54,345 nucleotides of DNA from a virus (IMGVR_UViG_3300036893_000014:1-54345), one strand, 5' to 3'; shown: positions 8,698 to 16,782, counted from the stretch's first letter. A program made the numbers and translations. Notes: generated from the letters alone by a model not told the origin.

Positions 8698-8997
8698 TTA
8701 CTTCATGCTCCCGCGAATATCCTTGCCCATTCCGGTAGGCCCCTTGATACCGGACTTCCCAGTGCCCATCGAAGCCTTTTTCGGGAAGCCGACGCCGTTT
8801 TTCGCGCCCATTCCCTTGCCCATCGATTTCTTTGCCATTCCGAGTCCTGTTCCGCCCGAACTGAGTCCAGGCACCATCGTTGAAATTGCCGGCGATCCAC
8901 TCGTCGCGGCAATCGAAGCCGGTTTCGACGGCACGATAGAAACGGAACTGCGTCCCTTATCGCGGACGGTATCGGCCAAAGATTCGCTGAGTGACAT
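8698..8997 (-). CDS. Lys/Gly/Met-rich small basic protein
   Basis: A 99-residue protein with a Ser/Ala/Pro-rich first half and a second half dominated by Gly, Lys and Met (GLGMAKKSMGKGMGAKN). It is strongly basic at the C-terminus, which could bind DNA or the acidic face of a partner. It sits directly downstream of the portal gene. Similar short basic proteins occur in phage head operons, but no named family is recognised here. Confidence 0.55.
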   Translation of the reverse strand: MSLSESLADTVRDKGRSSVSIVPSKPASIAATSGSPAISTMVPGLSSGGTGLGMAKKSMGKGMGAKNGVGFPKKASMGTGKSGIKGPTGMGKDIRGSMK

Positions 8998-9032
8998 CTG
9001 AAGAGAGTATACAACTTAACAAGTTGCGGGTG

Positions 9033-10979
9033 TCAACTCTCTTTAATTACCTGACGCGGAGCCTGCTGTCCTGATGCCTTCGCTCCGGCGGCGCTGACTG
9101 TCGGAACGATCCCGATTTGCGCCTGATACGCAAGGCGTTCGGGGATCGTTTTCACGTTATCCGGCAGCACACCAATGTTCGGAATACCCATCTTCTCCCA
9201 AAGGGTGAACACGTCGAGCACGCCCGCACGGAATAACTGGAACGCCATCATCTTGTCTTCGATTTGAGCGGCATTCAGGAAACTTCCCGGAGCGATCTTG
9301 AAGGTGAATCGGCGGAGGAATTCCTGAGCACGAGCGTACCTCGGGAGCGGCCCCCGCGCCAACGCTTCAGCCAGCGGCGAGCCGTGTGCATCGAGATCGG
9401 ACGTATGTGTGTACGCCGGGATAAGCGACTCTGGATCGTAATCGAAGTCTTCCTGCGTTACCGCCCCGGAGCCAGCGATTGTAGTTCGGATGTTCAGGGT
9501 ATAGTACTGGCTGAAATCGTAGGCCAGCATTGTTGCAAACTCGCGAATGAAGCACTCGATCACGCGGGATCGATAGCGATTGATCGGTGTCATGCCGTTC
9601 AGGATCGCGTCCACCGTAGAGTTCTCCGGCATCTGGTTCAGGTGCAGCATCTGGTTCAGATCGTTTACGCCGGATATCTCACGCATCTCTTTCTGAATCC
9701 AGTCGCGGTGCGCCGGAACCATTGCGTCCATCGGCGGCGGGTTGACGATCTGGATGCCCTTCCCGGCCAAGGGGTTCTGAAACGCTTTCCAGCCGGGGCG
9801 CCGAGTATCGAACTGGTCGAACGTTGCGCGCGAAACGCTGTTCTTGTCGAGGATAGATCCGGGATTGGCGACCTGCGCAACGTGATCGTCAATGACGCGG
9901 AGAACGGAGTTGAGCGAATCCTGAAGCGGCAGCAGATCCCAGATCGGCGCTTTGCCGAGATAACTCCACGGCCACGGACTGATGGTGAACTTCAGCACCG
10001 GGAACATGGCGTGCCAGTACTGGGAAGGCCCGTCATAAATCATCTGCTTCCCTACCCATGCGATCATGCGCTTATTCGGGTAGAGCGGTTGATTCGGGTT
10101 GACGATGTAGCTCCAGTTATTGAGCGGGTTGCGGGTTCCCTTCTCAAATTCGCCCATGCCGACATCGGATTGCGTCGGGTTTAAGCGGCGGTCATCGAGA
10201 TAGAGGATCTTCAGGCAGGAAACAGGAAAGCGGGGCGGCTTCGCTTTGTTCGTGTTGCCCTGTCCGAGCCACGACGCGATGCCGCCGATAAAGCCGGAGT
10301 CGTTCGCTACTTGCTCCGGGGCAGCGTCGGACTCTGCGGTAACGGTGAGTCCGAATCGGTCTTTGAAGTAGTTGACGGGATACCAGTGCTTGACGATGAC
10401 ACCGAGGCAGGATTGTATTGAGTCATAATCGCGCGGTCGGACGGGAAGGACATTACGGGGGTCCTCGGGAATGAGTTCGAGGTCTTCAATGTCGGGGTTC
10501 CAAACAAGATGGCCATAACCTGTACCTGCAACCAAGGCGTACTTGATGATAGCGGCCATTCGCTGGTCGATGTTTCGTTGGGTATACCACCAGGTACTGA
10601 GTTTTCCGTAGATTGCGGCATGCTGCTCCCATCTTTTGTTTGCCGTCTCGTAATCCCAAAACGGCTTCGTGTCGGTCAGGATCGCGGCGAGTTGTTCAGC
10701 AACGTCCGCGACTCGGTTTGTCTTAGTCTGACTGAGCGGCGATCTGGTCTGGATGATCGGCGACATCACGCCGATAATGGATTCGATGGCCGGCTCAATG
10801 CGGTCGTAGCCCTTCTGGGAGCCGATGAACGTGCCCGATTCCTGCTCGATTTCGTTACACCATCCGAGCGTCCGGTAGGCGTTCGAGCCGGGAAGGGAGT
10901 CAATGGGGATCTTCGTATCTCCGTAGGGATTTCGGTTAAACGGAGACGAGATCAGTTCAGGCTGTTCGAGTTCGGCCAT
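9033..10979 (-). CDS. Portal protein
   Basis: A 648-residue protein. It starts MAELEQPELISSPFNRNPYG and contains an N-terminal helical region (IEPAIESIIGVMSPIIQTRSP), a central wing/clip-like region with GTGYGHLVWNPDIEDLELIP, and the segment REISGVNDLNQMLHLNQMPE near residue 425-445, typical of long podoviral portals. The length fits the P22/T7-type portal range. It is the largest gene of the head operon, upstream of the scaffold and capsid genes. Portals form the dodecameric DNA gate that docks terminase and connector proteins. The C-terminus is basic and Gln/Ala-rich. Confidence 0.85.
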   Translation of the reverse strand: MAELEQPELISSPFNRNPYGDTKIPIDSLPGSNAYRTLGWCNEIEQESGTFIGSQKGYDRIEPAIESIIGVMSPIIQTRSPLSQTKTNRVADVAEQLAAILTDTKPFWDYETANKRWEQHAAIYGKLSTWWYTQRNIDQRMAAIIKYALVAGTGYGHLVWNPDIEDLELIPEDPRNVLPVRPRDYDSIQSCLGVIVKHWYPVNYFKDRFGLTVTAESDAAPEQVANDSGFIGGIASWLGQGNTNKAKPPRFPVSCLKILYLDDRRLNPTQSDVGMGEFEKGTRNPLNNWSYIVNPNQPLYPNKRMIAWVGKQMIYDGPSQYWHAMFPVLKFTISPWPWSYLGKAPIWDLLPLQDSLNSVLRVIDDHVAQVANPGSILDKNSVSRATFDQFDTRRPGWKAFQNPLAGKGIQIVNPPPMDAMVPAHRDWIQKEMREISGVNDLNQMLHLNQMPENSTVDAILNGMTPINRYRSRVIECFIREFATMLAYDFSQYYTLNIRTTIAGSGAVTQEDFDYDPESLIPAYTHTSDLDAHGSPLAEALARGPLPRYARAQEFLRRFTFKIAPGSFLNAAQIEDKMMAFQLFRAGVLDVFTLWEKMGIPNIGVLPDNVKTIPERLAYQAQIGIVPTVSAAGAKASGQQAPRQVIKES

Positions 10980-11001
10980 TTGTTAACAAGGATACCTTGT
11001 T

Positions 11002-11412
11002 TCAAAAGGCGTCGGGTTCGTTTAAGATTTGCTCCCAGTGCTTCGGTTTGACATCAAGGATGTCCTCGTGGATCAGCGGCATGTTCGCACCTTCTGAATT
11101 CCAGTTCGTCGCTTCATGAACGAGGCCGAGCGATTCGAGATGCTTCAGGGAGTGGCGACCGGCAATTGCCGATTCGACTTCTACTCGCTGGATACCCGCT
11201 GCAATCTGCTTCGGATGTAGCGGATGGTCGTTGCGTCCCGGAACCGAGATGGAGCCGTCGCGCCCTACATCGATCACGGTACGTTCTGATGATCGCACCA
11301 CGGCGTATCGCTCGTGGTGGAGTTGATCGCAACAACCACACCGGCGCACTTCAGCGGTGTTGCGCGTGCCTCGATTGCATACCCAGAAGTGATGAGTTTC
11401 GCGCCGAGGCAC
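11002..11412 (-). CDS. Hypothetical protein with N-terminal Cys cluster
   Basis: A 136-residue protein starting at GTG 11412, immediately after the upstream stop. The N-terminal 30 residues contain Cys12, then CGCC at about residues 25-28 with nearby His, a possible zinc site. The rest includes a basic helical part (HPKQIAAGIQRVEVESAIA) and an acidic C-terminus ending in the Trp-containing KHWEQILNEPDAF. It lies just upstream of the portal gene. No family is recognised; a role in head assembly or DNA packaging is possible. Confidence 0.6.
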   Translation of the reverse strand: MPRRETHHFWVCNRGTRNTAEVRRCGCCDQLHHERYAVVRSSERTVIDVGRDGSISVPGRNDHPLHPKQIAAGIQRVEVESAIAGRHSLKHLESLGLVHEATNWNSEGANMPLIHEDILDVKPKHWEQILNEPDAF

Positions 11413-11679
11413 CTATCCGCCCCCAAACGAAATCATCATGTCGCGCATTCTGGCGATAACCCATTCCTCAAACTTCGGACCTCTCCCGTAGCGACCACGG
11501 AGGCGGGAAACCTCGAATGGGCGCAAGGTTACAGATGCCTGTCCGGTCGGCCCGGTGATCTCGATCAGAAGTTCGTCGGTGGCCGGTTCGGAGGCTGGTT
11601 TCGGTTGAGCGACCTCTGCAACGTGCTTATCGACGGACTTCAACGCTTCGGCAATCCCGCCCGCTATTGATGGCTTCAT
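11413..11679 (-). CDS. Small hypothetical protein
   Basis: An 88-residue protein starting MKPSIAGGIAEALKSVDKHV. The N-terminal half is helical and Ala/Pro-rich; the C-terminal half has beta strands (DELLIEITGPTGQASVTLRP) and a basic helix (SRLRGRYGRGPKFEEW). Its ATG overlaps the stop of the upstream gene (ATGA), showing translational coupling. No family is recognised. Confidence 0.6.
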   Translation of the reverse strand: MKPSIAGGIAEALKSVDKHVAEVAQPKPASEPATDELLIEITGPTGQASVTLRPFEVSRLRGRYGRGPKFEEWVIARMRDMMISFGGG

Positions 11680-12050
11680 TTCGCTTCTCCTATCACTTCA
11701 AATTCGCACTGCACATACGGTTTCCCGCGCTCCATACTGGCCGCGATTACTTCACCCTTAACGCCGTGCTCCATGAGTTTGTCTTTGTTGACGGCGAGCT
11801 TTCCCGGCTTCTCGGTGGCGATGAAACAGAGTTTACCGTACCGAAAACCGGGGAGATGGTTTGAGAGTTGAATCTGACTCAGTTCCGCCTTGATTTCCTT
11901 CAGCCGCTTGTCGGCTTCCTCAATCGAGCGCCGAATGTGGTGGCCTTCTCGAATAAGCTGGATGACACGAGGATGACGAGGAGCGTCATCAAAATCTTCG
12001 TAGTTCAGGAGCGCGTATAGGAAGCCGTCGTTGCGCTTTTCGTATGCCAC
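11676..12050 (-). CDS. Hypothetical protein, first gene of the leftward head operon
   Basis: A 124-residue protein from the GTG at 12050, reading VAYEKRNDGFLYALLNYEDF. A longer frame from GTG 12104 would overlap the divergent recombinase start and run through the operator-like dyad, so the internal start is preferred. It has a central coiled-coil-like helix (IRRSIEEADKRLKEIKAELS) and a C-terminal beta region (LCFIATEKPGKLAVNKDKL). It is probably the promoter-proximal gene of the leftward operon. No family is recognised. Confidence 0.6.
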   Translation of the reverse strand: MAYEKRNDGFLYALLNYEDFDDAPRHPRVIQLIREGHHIRRSIEEADKRLKEIKAELSQIQLSNHLPGFRYGKLCFIATEKPGKLAVNKDKLMEHGVKGEVIAASMERGKPYVQCEFEVIGEAK

Positions 12051-12058
12051 AAAAAATA

Positions 12059-12089
12059 TCTTATCACAACAGGGTAATTTGTGGTAAGA
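12059..12089. promoter_or_regulatory. Operator-like dyad between divergent genes
   Basis: TCTTATCACAA (12059-12069) and TTGTGGTAAGA (12079-12089) form an inverted repeat matching at 10 of 11 positions around a 9-nt spacer. It fills the gap between the leftward head operon and the rightward recombinase gene, and its right arm ends 8 nt before the recombinase GTG. Such a site could bind a dimeric repressor, or the recombinase itself, and control both directions. The sequence symmetry is direct; the function is inference. Confidence 0.5.
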
Positions 12090-12096
12090 TTTTCTT

Positions 12097-12999
12097 GTGA
12101 GCACCGAATTAGTACCGATTGACGTTTCGATTCAAGAACTTGCAACGGCTTGTGTCGCTCGGCTTGCGCCGAACACTCAGCGGGCGTATTCCACCTACAT
12201 CTCCGAATACCTGCGAATGAAGATTCCTGTCACCCGCGAGGGGATCAGCGCATGGCTGGCAAAACGAAAGCAGTATGGGACCGGCGCGGTAACGATCAAT
12301 GTTGCACTTGCAGCGCTAAAGTTACTTGCGCGAGAGGCGTGGATTCGCGGCCTGATGGTCGGCGACTGCTACCACGCGATTGACGACGTAAAATCCGAAA
12401 AGGTTCTTGGGCAGCGGCTCGGCCAGTGGACGGACGAAACCGGAGTTGAGAGACTTCTGGAATCCTGTATCGACAACCGGGAGCGGGCAATAATCGCCAT
12501 CATGTGCGGCTGCGGTTTGCGCCGGTCGGAAGTATGCGCCCTGAAATGGGGCCAGTATCGGGAGGCGTCGGGGCGCATGGTGCTTGCCGACATCATCGGT
12601 AAAGGTGGCCGCATCCGAAGTCTCGGCGTTCCTGAATGGGCCGCACAGATGATCGAAGCGTATCGCGGCGACGAAGCGGACCCGAACGCGCCTGTTTTTC
12701 CGTCGAACGCTCGAATCGGCCAGATCGGCGCGAATAAGCACCTTACCCCGTTCGGACTCGTGACTATTATTCAGAAGATTTGTGACCGCGCCGGCGCTGA
12801 GCTTCAGAAGTTGCGGTGCCATGATTTGCGACGATCGTTCGCTGGCATGGCACAGTCCGGTGGTGCAGAAATTCAGATGATCAAACAGGCCCTCGGGCAT
12901 TCGAGCATCGTCACCACCGAACGGTATCTGAACCAGGTGCAGAACCTGAAGATGGGCAAGACGGCGGGAGATCACATCAAGGTAAAGGCGTGTGCCTAA
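12097..12999 (+). CDS. Tyrosine recombinase / integrase
   Basis: A 300-residue protein from GTG 12097 with a complete tyrosine-recombinase catalytic set: Arg142 in CGLRRSEVCAL, Lys169 in IGKGGRIR, His242-x-x-Arg245 in CHDLRRSF, His268 in LGHSS and the nucleophile Tyr277 in TTERYLNQ. Residues about 10-90 are a SAM-like core-binding domain (NTQRAYSTYISEYL). There is no extra arm-binding domain, so its size is like XerC/XerD and simple phage integrases. It may integrate the phage or resolve multimers of a plasmid-like prophage. It lies between head and terminase genes, not beside a repressor, which is unusual. A dyad overlaps its 5' flank. Confidence 0.93.
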   Translation: MSTELVPIDVSIQELATACVARLAPNTQRAYSTYISEYLRMKIPVTREGISAWLAKRKQYGTGAVTINVALAALKLLAREAWIRGLMVGDCYHAIDDVKSEKVLGQRLGQWTDETGVERLLESCIDNRERAIIAIMCGCGLRRSEVCALKWGQYREASGRMVLADIIGKGGRIRSLGVPEWAAQMIEAYRGDEADPNAPVFPSNARIGQIGANKHLTPFGLVTIIQKICDRAGAELQKLRCHDLRRSFAGMAQSGGAEIQMIKQALGHSSIVTTERYLNQVQNLKMGKTAGDHIKVKACA

Positions 13000-13870
13000 G
13001 CGCCGCGTGCCCTACGATGGGCTGACTATCACGAAGTTCCGCGTTCGTAACCGCAAGGACCTGGACGCGGCGCATGACCGGGGCGACACCGCAGAAGTCG
13101 AGCGTCTAAAGAAACTGCACCTGAAGGACACCGGAGAGCACATCGAGCCGATGGAACCGATTATGCGGACGATGAAAAACTACATGGCGAGGGTTCCGCT
13201 TGCGAACAACATGGACAAGAATGCCCCGAAGAATGTGCCGCCCGTACACATGGACCGCCCCTTTAACCACTTCCTTGAAGGCATTCCATTTGACGAACTC
13301 ATTCAGGCGCTGGCGACAACGCAGGGGACGAAGTACAAGCGGGCGTTTGCCACGCTGAACGCCGACGCGAAGTACCGCGAGGCTAACCCGAACAAGAAGA
13401 TCCGCTCTGTTGCAGGTGGACTGCGGGACTGCGGGATTACGCTTCAGGATTTGATGGAAACCTACGGGCGCTACCGTACCGCGTCAGCCGTCCGAATCGC
13501 GATGGACCGATCTCCCCAGATCATCGCTCACGCCGCCGACGACGCGCAGAACCGAAAGGTTTACTGCCCGCGCTGCGATGGACTTGGGGAGATTTCAGCC
13601 GATGACGGATTCCGTATCTGTCCCGAATGTAAGGGCGCGAAAGAGATCACCCAATCAGGCGATGGAGAGGCCCGCAAACTCGTTCTGGAAGTCGCCGGGA
13701 TCGCCGGGAAGAAAGGGCCTGTCGTTGATGCGCGGTCAGTTCACTATGGGCATGGCGTGTTTAGCGTGGAATCGTTGGTTAGGGGAATGGAGCAACTTGA
13801 AGCGCCGGAAGATTCCTCTATAATTGAAGCTGAAACTGAGGAGGTTGAAGGCGATGGCGACACCGATTGA
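12992..13870 (+). CDS. Hypothetical protein with DnaJ-like zinc knuckles
   Basis: A 292-residue protein from GTG 12992, overlapping the recombinase stop by 8 bp. The N-terminal 60 residues are strongly basic. Residues about 140-180 hold a helical segment (LQDLMETYGRYRTASAVRIAM). Residues about 190-214 contain CPRCDGLGEIS and CPECKGAKEI, two CxxCxGxG-like knuckles as in DnaJ central domains. The tail is acidic. It is upstream of the terminase and could be a packaging or small-terminase-like DNA-binding protein, but that is inference from position only. Confidence 0.7.
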   Translation: MPKRRVPYDGLTITKFRVRNRKDLDAAHDRGDTAEVERLKKLHLKDTGEHIEPMEPIMRTMKNYMARVPLANNMDKNAPKNVPPVHMDRPFNHFLEGIPFDELIQALATTQGTKYKRAFATLNADAKYREANPNKKIRSVAGGLRDCGITLQDLMETYGRYRTASAVRIAMDRSPQIIAHAADDAQNRKVYCPRCDGLGEISADDGFRICPECKGAKEITQSGDGEARKLVLEVAGIAGKKGPVVDARSVHYGHGVFSVESLVRGMEQLEAPEDSSIIEAETEEVEGDGDTD

Positions 13871-14036
13871 TCCTGAAATTACATCTTGCCTTCCGTGGTG
13901 GTATCGTGACGATCTTAAATTCGCGACGATTCCGGCCGGAACTTACCAGCGTGGGGATATTTTTATGGCGTCTCCGAAGCAAATTGAATTGGTCGTGCTG
14001 CACAGAAAGGTAATCGAAGATGGCGAAGACATTTGA
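13854..14036 (+). CDS. Small hypothetical protein
   Basis: A 60-residue protein starting MATPIDPEITSCLPWWYRDD. The ATG at 13854 is chosen because a strong GAGGAGG lies 9 nt upstream; an in-frame ATG at 13824 lacks this spacing. It overlaps the end of the preceding gene by 17 bp. It contains a Trp-Trp-Tyr cluster and a short beta-type C-terminus. No family is recognised. Confidence 0.6.
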   Translation: MATPIDPEITSCLPWWYRDDLKFATIPAGTYQRGDIFMASPKQIELVVLHRKVIEDGEDI

Positions 14037-14217
14037 CGGGAAATCCACGAGGCCCGGTGGTGGTGGCCGCTTTGCGAAGATGGTCAGCGGCCTTGAATCC
14101 AAAGGCAAGTCACCTGAAGCGGCGAAGGGAATCGCGGCAGCCGCGGGGCGCGCGAAGTACGGCGCGAAAAAGATGGGCAAGTGGAGCGCGGCGGGACGTG
14201 AGCGGGGGATGAAATGA
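14020..14217 (+). CDS. Small basic Gly/Ala/Lys-rich phage protein
   Basis: A 65-residue protein starting MAKTFDGKSTRPGGGGRFAK, with a central KGKSPEAAKGIAAAAGR and a C-terminal basic part (KKMGKWSAAGRERGMK). Short proteins with the 'SPEAAKAIAAAAGR(K)KYG' pattern recur in phage structural regions; their function is unknown. The gene overlaps the previous one by 17 bp and the next by ATGA, so it is part of one coupled operon. Confidence 0.65.
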   Translation: MAKTFDGKSTRPGGGGRFAKMVSGLESKGKSPEAAKGIAAAAGRAKYGAKKMGKWSAAGRERGMK

Positions 14218-14384
14218 GCGAGCCGAAGATCGAATTCATCGAACCGCCTCCGATGCCGGATGAATTTTTCAATTGGTGCGAGGAGCAGAGATTTAAAATG
14301 CTGATGGCTTCGGGAATACATCCGAACAACTTCACGCGCAGGGAAGTCTACACCGCGCAGCAATCTGTGCGGGATGATCGATGA
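14214..14384 (+). CDS. Small hypothetical protein (56 aa)
   Basis: A 56-residue protein starting MSEPKIEFIEPPPMPDEF, coupled to the upstream gene by an ATGA overlap (ATG 14214, TGA 14215-14217). It has an acidic, Pro-rich N-terminus and a helical basic C-terminus. No family is recognised. Its end coincides with the first copy of a 29-bp direct repeat. Confidence 0.5.
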   Translation: MSEPKIEFIEPPPMPDEFFNWCEEQRFKMLMASGIHPNNFTRREVYTAQQSVRDDR

Positions 14385-14412
14385 GGCCGTTATGGAGTTG
14401 ATGAACAAATGA
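14384..14412 (+). repeat. 29-bp direct repeat, copy 1
   Basis: The sequence from AGGCCGTTATGGAG to AACAAATGA recurs at 14547-14575 with one mismatch (T/G at the eighth base). Each copy ends in AAATGA, giving the start codon of the next small gene. The two copies bracket a 48-codon frame, which suggests a tandem duplication of an operon junction. Confidence 0.85.
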
Positions 14413-14555
14413 GAGCAACCCTAATCTCAGACAAGTTTGCCTTTGAGCATCCCATAGTCATGAATGCGTTCACAATGGTGCTACGCTCCCCTGTTTCTCG
14501 TACTGCTTACTACTGGTACACCCCATACATCCCATGCGAACCAAAAAGGCCGTGA
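14409..14555 (+). CDS. Short ORF between direct repeats (48 aa)
   Basis: A 48-residue frame starting MRATLISDKFAFEHPIVMN at ATG 14409, overlapping the end of the first repeat copy. It is Tyr/Pro-rich at the C-terminus and resembles no known family. It could be a real small gene, or sequence inserted when the 29-bp junction was duplicated. Confidence 0.35.
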   Translation: MRATLISDKFAFEHPIVMNAFTMVLRSPVSRTAYYWYTPYIPCEPKRP

Positions 14556-14575
14556 TGGAGTTGATGAACAAATGA
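14547..14575 (+). repeat. 29-bp direct repeat, copy 2
   Basis: Second copy of the repeat described at 14384-14412, 28 of 29 bases identical. It ends at the ATG (14572) of the 98-residue gene. Confidence 0.85.
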
Positions 14576-14868
14576 ACCTCCTTCGCATCCTGAAAGTCCT
14601 CTTGCGTGGCCTTCGGCCCATCAGCCACAGCCTTGACCGCATTGCCACGGACCTGCACACGTTGACGCGGATTCAGGTAATGCGCCTGCGCCTTGAGCAC
14701 CACGAGATGCTGACGGATGAAAAGGTGGCCGCGAAACCCGGCAAGGACGATTACACGGAGGTCAGTTGGGCCGTTAAGGAGCCGCCGATCAACCGGGAAA
14801 CTGGCAAGTCGGTTATCGAAGAGGATGATTTTCAGGTAGACTTCGGTTCGATATTTGGAGGAAGGTAA
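14572..14868 (+). CDS. Hypothetical helical protein (98 aa)
   Basis: A 98-residue protein starting MNLLRILKVLLRGLRPISH at ATG 14572 in the second repeat copy. The first 60 residues form amphipathic, heptad-like helices (LDRIATDLHTLTRIQVMRLR), suggesting a coiled coil; the rest is acidic. A longer in-frame start exists upstream but lies inside the repeat-bounded segment, so the repeat-borne ATG is preferred. The function is unknown. Confidence 0.6.
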   Translation: MNLLRILKVLLRGLRPISHSLDRIATDLHTLTRIQVMRLRLEHHEMLTDEKVAAKPGKDDYTEVSWAVKEPPINRETGKSVIEEDDFQVDFGSIFGGR

Positions 14869-15066
14869 ATGGCAAACGGTGCGATGACAATCGAAGACTG
14901 GGACCGGATGCGGGAACTTCTGATGCAAGGTCAGGACCCCGGTCCAGATACTATTAACGTTCACGCAGGATGGTCAGACAATCAGCTACGCTCCATCATG
15001 AAAAGCGGAGCGACTATCATGTGCGACAAGGCAACTTACGAAAGGTGCCTGCGTCTCCAGGGGTAA
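14869..15066 (+). CDS. Small hypothetical protein (65 aa)
   Basis: A 65-residue protein starting MANGAMTIEDWDRMRELL, directly adjacent to the upstream stop, with a GGAGGAAGG ribosome binding site inside the upstream gene end. It is helical with a Trp in each half. No family is recognised. Confidence 0.6.
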   Translation: MANGAMTIEDWDRMRELLMQGQDPGPDTINVHAGWSDNQLRSIMKSGATIMCDKATYERCLRLQG

Positions 15067-15069
15067 ACC

Positions 15070-15339
15070 ATGCGATTCAACGGCAGTAAGTATTCATCGA
15101 AGCACGAGGCAGAGGAGCCATCTAAATATCCCATCGTTACGCCTCTTCCTCTCATGTTCGATCCGCAGAGTGCTAGTTACAACACGATGATGATGGGGCT
15201 TCAGGATTTCGCTAAAAAACAGGCTCAACAGCAGGCATTTGAAAATTACCTCGGCGACCTAGGGAACCCGACTCCTTCTTCTCTTTACTACTGCACTGGA
15301 CTCGGGAACATTCTCGGCGGACTATTCGGGAAACTCTGA
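15070..15339 (+). CDS. Small hypothetical protein (89 aa)
   Basis: An 89-residue protein starting MRFNGSKYSSKHEAEEPSK. The middle is a Gln-rich helix (GLQDFAKKQAQQQAFENYL) and the C-terminus is Gly/Leu-rich (GLGNILGGLFGKL), like small virion proteins. It ends one base before the TTG start of the terminase ATPase cistron. No family is recognised. Confidence 0.55.
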   Translation: MRFNGSKYSSKHEAEEPSKYPIVTPLPLMFDPQSASYNTMMMGLQDFAKKQAQQQAFENYLGDLGNPTPSSLYYCTGLGNILGGLFGKL

Positions 15340-15340
15340 T

Positions 15341-16597
15341 TTGTACGATCAGTCGATCATCGAGCGTAACATCGCTCGCATCGCGGCGAAAGCACCTTTC
15401 AAGATCACGCGGCTGTCTTCTGCCGTTTCAATCCAGCGCACGAGGGACCTGGAATCAGCATGGGATGCCAAAGAAGGAAAGTTTACCCGTGACCTGACAG
15501 AGCAGGAAGCGGAGTTCGTTCAGTCTGAGATGGCGCTGTGTCGGTACGACTTCAGATATTTCGCGGAACGTTTTGCGACGATCCAATTAGACGCAAACGT
15601 AGGCGGCGGGATGGCCCCGCCGAAACTCTGGGCTACTCAAGAGCGGGCGTTGAAACTGCTGGCCGCTCGCGAGATCGAGATGTGGAAGCAGTACGAGGAA
15701 GACAAGTTCTGCGACGGGATTCTCGCCGCACTGCACAAGGCCCGCCAGCAGGGAATGACGGCCTTCTGGTGCCAGTTAAAAATGCACCGAATGGTCTTCT
15801 ACAAAAATACTCGCGCTCTCGGGGCAACGCTGGCGATGCCGAACGATTCCTCGAAACTGGAAATTTACAACCGCGATCAGATCATCCTGAATAACCTCCC
15901 GTTCTGGATGAAACCAAAGATCCTGTATGACGTGAAAGGCGAACAGGTTCAGTTCGACGGGCTTGGGTCGAAGATGATCTATACCGATTCCGAACAGCGT
16001 TCTGGAATCGGAACGGGCGCTCAGTGGGATGTTCACCAGATCACCGAATGCGGGCTTTGGGATAACCTGCTCAGACTCATGTTCGAGTTGATGCCCGGTG
16101 TCCCGAAGTCGCCGTATGTGCTTGGCGGATGGGAGTCCACGGCTAACGGGCGCGTCGGCCCCGGCGAAGACTGGATGATCCTGACTGAAAACATCCGCAA
16201 CAAGAGAAGGGGCTATGAACATTGGGTGTACTGCTTTATCCCGTGGTACCTGGAGCCGACGAAGTACCGCCGTCCTGCGCCAACGACATGGACCCCGGAT
16301 GCCATTACGCAGAAGCACGCCGAGATGGTTGAAAACACTTCCCCGGAGTTCAACGCGGGACTGACTTACCGGCTGACACGTCCACAGATGTACTGGTGGG
16401 AGTCGGAGCACGCCATGTATCAGGGGATGAATAAGCTGAATCAATTTTTGACTAATTATTGTGCCACCCCAGAGGAGAGCTTTCAAAATTCGCTGGCCGG
16501 AGCGCTCCCGTATGAAGTGCTCGAAGGGATGCGGCATAGCGCCTCGATGTGGGGAATGCCTTACGATTTGACGTACAAGGAACAGGTGAAGATATGA
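15341..16597 (+). CDS. Terminase large subunit, ATPase half
   Basis: A 418-residue protein from TTG 15341. It carries the terminase-type Walker A motif KARQQGMT at residues 133-140, with a C-terminal 'PEESFQNSLAGALPYE' segment near 376-392 like the end of terminase ATPase domains. A Walker-B/catalytic-acid segment is near TE at 235-236 (DVHQITECGLWDN). The nuclease domain is absent and is found in the separate gene at 16776. The stop TGA overlaps the next ATG (ATGA). The ATPase pumps DNA through the portal. The split from the nuclease is unusual. Confidence 0.88.
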   Translation: MYDQSIIERNIARIAAKAPFKITRLSSAVSIQRTRDLESAWDAKEGKFTRDLTEQEAEFVQSEMALCRYDFRYFAERFATIQLDANVGGGMAPPKLWATQERALKLLAAREIEMWKQYEEDKFCDGILAALHKARQQGMTAFWCQLKMHRMVFYKNTRALGATLAMPNDSSKLEIYNRDQIILNNLPFWMKPKILYDVKGEQVQFDGLGSKMIYTDSEQRSGIGTGAQWDVHQITECGLWDNLLRLMFELMPGVPKSPYVLGGWESTANGRVGPGEDWMILTENIRNKRRGYEHWVYCFIPWYLEPTKYRRPAPTTWTPDAITQKHAEMVENTSPEFNAGLTYRLTRPQMYWWESEHAMYQGMNKLNQFLTNYCATPEESFQNSLAGALPYEVLEGMRHSASMWGMPYDLTYKEQVKI

Positions 16598-16782
16598 CTC
16601 TACGCAACGGTATTGAGATTGTCGATTCGCCTTATATGGTCGCTGGGATGATCTGCGTCAAGGAGGTTGGCGGCTATCGAATCATCGACCTTAGAAATCC
16701 AAACGACATCACTACGTTTACGATCCCGCTTGGGACTTCGTTTGTGGTCCCGCTGAAGTACGGGGATGACAGCCGGTGGTGA
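16594..16782 (+). CDS. 62-aa cistron inserted between terminase halves
   Basis: A 62-residue protein starting MTLRNGIEIVDSPYMVAGM at ATG 16594, in a third reading frame, between terminase ATPase and nuclease cistrons. It overlaps both neighbours (ATGA at the left, GTGGTGA at the right). The sequence is beta-rich (GGYRIIDLRNPNDITTF, GTSFVVPLKY). It could be a small adaptor joining the halves, a regulator, or the remains of an inter-domain linker. No family is recognised. Confidence 0.65.
   Translation: MTLRNGIEIVDSPYMVAGMICVKEVGGYRIIDLRNPNDITTFTIPLGTSFVVPLKYGDDSRW

Noticed and set aside
8160-8738. Plus-strand frames rich in Pro/Arg opposite the low-complexity head proteins
   Set aside because: Mirror of Gly/Pro-rich codons on the minus strand.
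9264-10184. Plus-strand frame of 306 codons opposite the portal
   Set aside because: Shadow of the portal gene; composition is Arg/His-rich and non-protein-like.
12000-13000. Attachment site (attP)
   Set aside because: The dyad near the recombinase is regulatory-looking; without the host junction no core sequence can be assigned.
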